7,869 nucleotides of DNA from Spirochaetales bacterium (lineage in GTDB: Bacteria > Spirochaetota > Spirochaetia > ARS1246): positions 1-7,869 of the forward strand of contig JABGPX010000332.1 of NCBI GenBank assembly GCA_018644745.1. The letters are read 5' to 3'. How positions within the stretch are numbered: the first letter of the stretch is position 1; every line of letters begins with the position of its first letter. Shown here piece by piece: positions 5,455 through 7,869 of the stretch. The notes beneath the pieces were generated by a model. It worked only from the letters and a program-made list of their open reading frames with translations, was not told where the DNA came from and searched no databases. Position numbers and translations under genes: made by a program.

Positions 5455-5982
5455 CTACTTGCCGAGTTTTTCGGCGGCGTATTCGATGAACTCAAAAAAT
5501 CCTTCACCGATGCTTTTTGTTTCATCGATAATTGGGTTGAAAGCACCGCCGGCCACATAAGTGGTTAAAGGTCCGCTTCCTGTCCCCCCTCCAGAACCGG
5601 TACCCTTTTCCTGCGGCACTCTGGCCTCCTCACGGGCGATAATCAGCAGATCAATTTCCAGAAGCTGATCGACAGTAAGAACATCAAGTTCAAGAAAATC
5701 AAGGCGTTCTTCGGCCCATACAGGTTCAATCCTCTCGAGAGTTTCAATTTCCATCGCGGTTTCATACATCGTCTCGAGTTGCTCCATAGAAAGAGCCTGT
5801 TTGGGGATCTCCTTCTCAAGAGTAATCAAGTAGCCGAAAAATCTCCCAAGATCATACACGACAACCGTGTCTTCCTTCGCCTTTTGGATAGCCGGATCAG
5901 GTTCGGTTTCCTGTCCGAATCCTCCGAAAATCGCGACGAAACTAAATACCAAAATACTAATCAGTAACACATGCTTTTTCAT
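5455..5982 (-). CDS. Small exported protein of unknown function, ABC operon partner
   Basis: I do not recognise a named family for this 175-residue product. It has a signal peptide (MKKHV, hydrophobic core 5-19, likely cleavage around residues 22-25; no lipobox cysteine). The mature part is acidic and mostly helical (about 38-122), containing DLGRFFGYLITLEKE (44-58) and paired Leu/Glu-rich helices around LSMEQLETMY (64-73) and LTVDQLLEIDLLI (102-114). A Gly/Ser/Thr linker (127-138) leads to a short C-terminal segment with an amphipathic end. AAGGAG (5989-5994) lies 6 bases before the ATG, and the gene starts 20 bp after the permease stop, so it belongs to the ABC transporter operon. A periplasmic accessory or cargo protein of the transporter is the obvious guess, but nothing in the sequence shows it. 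Confidence 0.8.
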   Translation of the reverse strand: MKKHVLLISILVFSFVAIFGGFGQETEPDPAIQKAKEDTVVVYDLGRFFGYLITLEKEIPKQALSMEQLETMYETAMEIETLERIEPVWAEERLDFLELDVLTVDQLLEIDLLIIAREEARVPQEKGTGSGGGTGSGPLTTYVAGGAFNPIIDETKSIGEGFFEFIEYAAEKLGK

Positions 5983-6002
5983 CTTCTTCTCCTTAAAAAA
6001 TA

Positions 6003-7229
6003 TTATTCGTATCGTAGAGCTTCAATCGGATCCAACCGTGAAGCGCGATATGCAGGATAGCCGCCGAAAAACAGACCGATTCCGACGGAAAAACCAAATG
6101 ACAGAAATATAGAATCAACAGACACAACGGCGGCCATACCGGCGAAACGGGTCGCCGCCCACGACGCTCCTATTCCGAGCAGGATACCAATAAGCCCTCC
6201 GAACAGAGAGATAATTACCGCCTCAGTAATAAATTGGCTCATAATATCCAGAGGCTTTGCACCAAGAGCCATCCGAACACCGATTTCCGGGGTCCTTTCG
6301 GTAACCGATACAAGCATGATATTCATAATGCCGATTCCACCGACAAGCAGACTAATTGCGGCAATGCTTGCAAGCAGTACGGTAAATGTCTCGGCAACGC
6401 CCTGCACGGTACTGAGCAGATCCAATTGATTGGCGATATAGAAATCAGCCGCATCGATACCCGGAAGCTTGTGGGTTCTCAGTATCTCGTTCTCAACTAT
6501 TGCCTGAAGCTCCCACATCTTTTCCATATCCGCCGCTTGAATATTGATAATGGCGTACTCGGACTCGCCGGAGATATAACGCTGATACGCACTTATAGGA
6601 ACAAAAATAGAAGCATCGGATGTCGCACTCCCCTTTTCCTCCATTACTCCTGTTACGCGGAAGTTAATGCCGTCAATTCTGATTTTCTGTCCGATAGGAT
6701 CAACGCCGTCTTCAAAAAGATCTTTGTAAACCTGCACACCGATTACAGCAACTGCTTTTCGTGTATCCACATCAGTCTGGGTAAAGAACTCTCCGTATAC
6801 AGGATGAAAGTTGCGGATATCCGGATATTCGATACTGGTGCCGACCACGGTTGCCACGGTGTTTTTATTAGAGAATTTTATCTGGGCCGTGCTGGTAGAT
6901 TCGGGAGTGGCCTGCACCACAAGGTCGGTCGGCATGCTGCGGATTAACTCCAGATCCTCTTCGGTGAGAGTCGGGACAATATTCGAGGTATTGCGCCGCA
7001 CAAGGCTGCCGCCTTTCGGTTCTCCCGAATAGAGAATGAGCAGATTGGACCCAAGGGACTGAAGGCTCTCTTCGACCGAGACCTGCGCGCCGTTTCCGAG
7101 GGCTATTAAGGCGATTACCGCTGCCACTCCGATCATCACTCCCAACGCGGTGAGTATAGAACGCCCGGTGTTAGACGTGATACTCCGCAGAGACATCATT
7201 AAGCTTTCCCTCATTTTATAAAGCTTCAT
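6003..7229 (-). CDS. MacB/FtsX-type ABC transporter permease
   Basis: This 408-residue inner-membrane protein has the four-segment MacB topology: TM1 at about 25-45, a large extracytoplasmic MacB core domain (about 46-280), then TM2 (282-306), TM3 (332-358) and TM4 (371-391). The stretch from GGIGIMNIMLVSVTERTPEIG (297-317) to RMALGAKPLDI (319-329), which contains the coupling region contacting the ATPase, is highly typical of the family, as is the end YPAYRASRLDPIEALRYE (391-408). Such permeases do not import solutes; they drive mechanical work across the envelope, such as export of peptides, toxins or lipoproteins. The start at 7229 is preferred over an ATG nine bases earlier. From 7229, AAGGA (7239-7243) is 9 bases away and ATG overlaps the ATPase stop as ATGA (7226-7229), a standard coupling arrangement. 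The cargo is not indicated. Confidence 0.95.
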   Translation of the reverse strand: MKLYKMRESLMMSLRSITSNTGRSILTALGVMIGVAAVIALIALGNGAQVSVEESLQSLGSNLLILYSGEPKGGSLVRRNTSNIVPTLTEEDLELIRSMPTDLVVQATPESTSTAQIKFSNKNTVATVVGTSIEYPDIRNFHPVYGEFFTQTDVDTRKAVAVIGVQVYKDLFEDGVDPIGQKIRIDGINFRVTGVMEEKGSATSDASIFVPISAYQRYISGESEYAIINIQAADMEKMWELQAIVENEILRTHKLPGIDAADFYIANQLDLLSTVQGVAETFTVLLASIAAISLLVGGIGIMNIMLVSVTERTPEIGVRMALGAKPLDIMSQFITEAVIISLFGGLIGILLGIGASWAATRFAGMAAVVSVDSIFLSFGFSVGIGLFFGGYPAYRASRLDPIEALRYE

Positions 7230-7869
7230 ATGTTCCATTCCTTCGACGGCACATCCTGAAGTATCCGGCCGTCCTTTATCTGTATAACTCTGTCCGCTTG
7301 CCTGGCGAGATCACTGTCGTGGGTAACCATAATCAAAGTTACGCCGTCCTTATTCAGGTCGCTGAAAAGCTTTATTATCTCGACGCCGGTTTTAGAATCG
7401 AGAGCTCCTGTCGGCTCATCGGCGAGAATGATCCCTGGATTTGTCGCTAGCGCCCGCGCAATTGCTACCCGTTGCCGCTGCCCACCGGAAAGCTCATTCG
7501 GCACATGCCGCTCCCGCCCGTCTAGGTGAACCCTCAAAAGCATCTCCCTGGCCCGATCCCTACGATCCTTGGGCGACATCCCAGCATATATAAGCGGAAG
7601 TTCCACATTCTCCTGAGCCGACTGGCGTGAAAGGAGGTGAAAAGTTTGAAAGACGAAACCGATGTGAGTATTTCGGATTTCCGCAAGCCGGTTTTTCGGC
7701 AGATCCGATACGTCCTCGCCGGCGAGGCTGTAGCTGCCTCCGGTAGGCGAATCGAGACAGCCGATTATATTCATCAGCGACGATTTACCCGAACCGCTCG
7801 GACCTACTATCGAGACAAACTCACCGGATGTTATGCCAAGGCTCACCTCGTCTATCGCTTTGATAGTAG
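7226..7869 (-). CDS. MacB/LolD-type ABC transporter ATPase, 5' end outside window
   Basis: 213 residues are visible; the reading frame is open to the right edge, and the first residues (TIKAIDEVSLGITSGEF) match the interior of this family about 15-25 residues after the usual start. The true start is therefore beyond 7869, and the GTG at 7846 is an internal valine codon. All nucleotide-binding motifs are intact, counted from the first complete codon: Walker A GPSGSGKSS (22-30), Q-loop Q74, signature LSGGQ (126-130), Walker B ILADE with catalytic E151 (147-151), D-loop ALD (155-157) and switch H183. The ATPase is separate from its permease, unlike E. coli MacB, where the two are fused. A membrane-fusion (MacA-like) gene often precedes such pairs and could lie further right, but cannot be seen here. 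Confidence 0.95.
   Translation of the reverse strand, partial: TIKAIDEVSLGITSGEFVSIVGPSGSGKSSLMNIIGCLDSPTGGSYSLAGEDVSDLPKNRLAEIRNTHIGFVFQTFHLLSRQSAQENVELPLIYAGMSPKDRRDRAREMLLRVHLDGRERHVPNELSGGQRQRVAIARALATNPGIILADEPTGALDSKTGVEIIKLFSDLNKDGVTLIMVTHDSDLARQADRVIQIKDGRILQDVPSKEWNI

Noticed and set aside
6234..6947. 237-residue open frame on the plus strand
   Set aside because: It lies wholly opposite the well-supported MacB permease; its Cys/His-rich, low-hydrophobicity translation resembles no family and no ribosome binding site was seen.
7230..7238. Permease start at the ATG ending at 7238
   Set aside because: The AAGGA site directly abuts that ATG with no spacer, whereas the ATG at 7229 has a 9-base spacer and an ATGA overlap with the ATPase stop.
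7226..7846. ABC ATPase gene starting with GTG at 7846
   Set aside because: The frame is open to the window edge and the upstream codons (TIKAIDE) match the family's conserved interior, so the GTG is an internal valine codon and the gene is partial.

Overview
The window reads as part of a bacterial chromosome. It contains three gene blocks with moderate, roughly balanced base composition, strong Shine-Dalgarno sites and tight operon packing. Several products are exported. They comprise one lipoprotein with a clear lipobox, two proteins with other signal peptides, and a MacB-type ABC permease. An envelope with an outer membrane is possible, and a spirochaete-like or clostridia-like bacterium would fit, but there is no rRNA or other marker to settle taxonomy. 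No tRNA, rRNA, CRISPR array or insertion sequence was seen.

Layout. (1) Positions 1-1018, minus strand: an OmpR/PhoB-type response regulator followed by the start of its sensor histidine kinase, which runs off the left edge. Their stop and start codons overlap in TAATG. (2) Positions 1019-1229: a divergent regulatory region with three copies of GAACCTTA (two direct, one inverted), a good -10 element for the rightward operon, and a possible leader hairpin next to its ribosome binding site. (3) Positions 1230-5373, plus strand: a four-gene operon. Its products are a VTC-domain (polyphosphate polymerase-type) enzyme, a DUF4956 polytopic membrane protein, a Cthe_2159-like right-handed beta-helix lipoprotein, and an exported CotH-family kinase. 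(4) Positions 5374-5454: a convergent intergenic stretch with hairpins. (5) Positions 5455-7869, minus strand: a MacB/LolCDE-type ABC ATPase (5' end outside the window), its FtsX/MacB permease coupled through an ATGA overlap, and a small exported protein of unknown function.

The centre of interest is the four-gene operon. A tunnel-fold polymerase overlaps a membrane protein gene, followed by two exported proteins, one of them a kinase-fold enzyme and the other a likely calcium- or polysaccharide-binding beta-helix. The two-component system sits divergently next to it and is a natural candidate regulator. A reasonable but unproven model is a phosphate-based cell-surface system. The VTC protein would make polyphosphate or a related chain, the DUF4956 protein would anchor or pass it through the membrane, and CotH would phosphorylate exported partners. 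The beta-helix lipoprotein would then be a surface substrate or scaffold. These families recur together in other bacteria as far as I recall, but I know of no established joint function.
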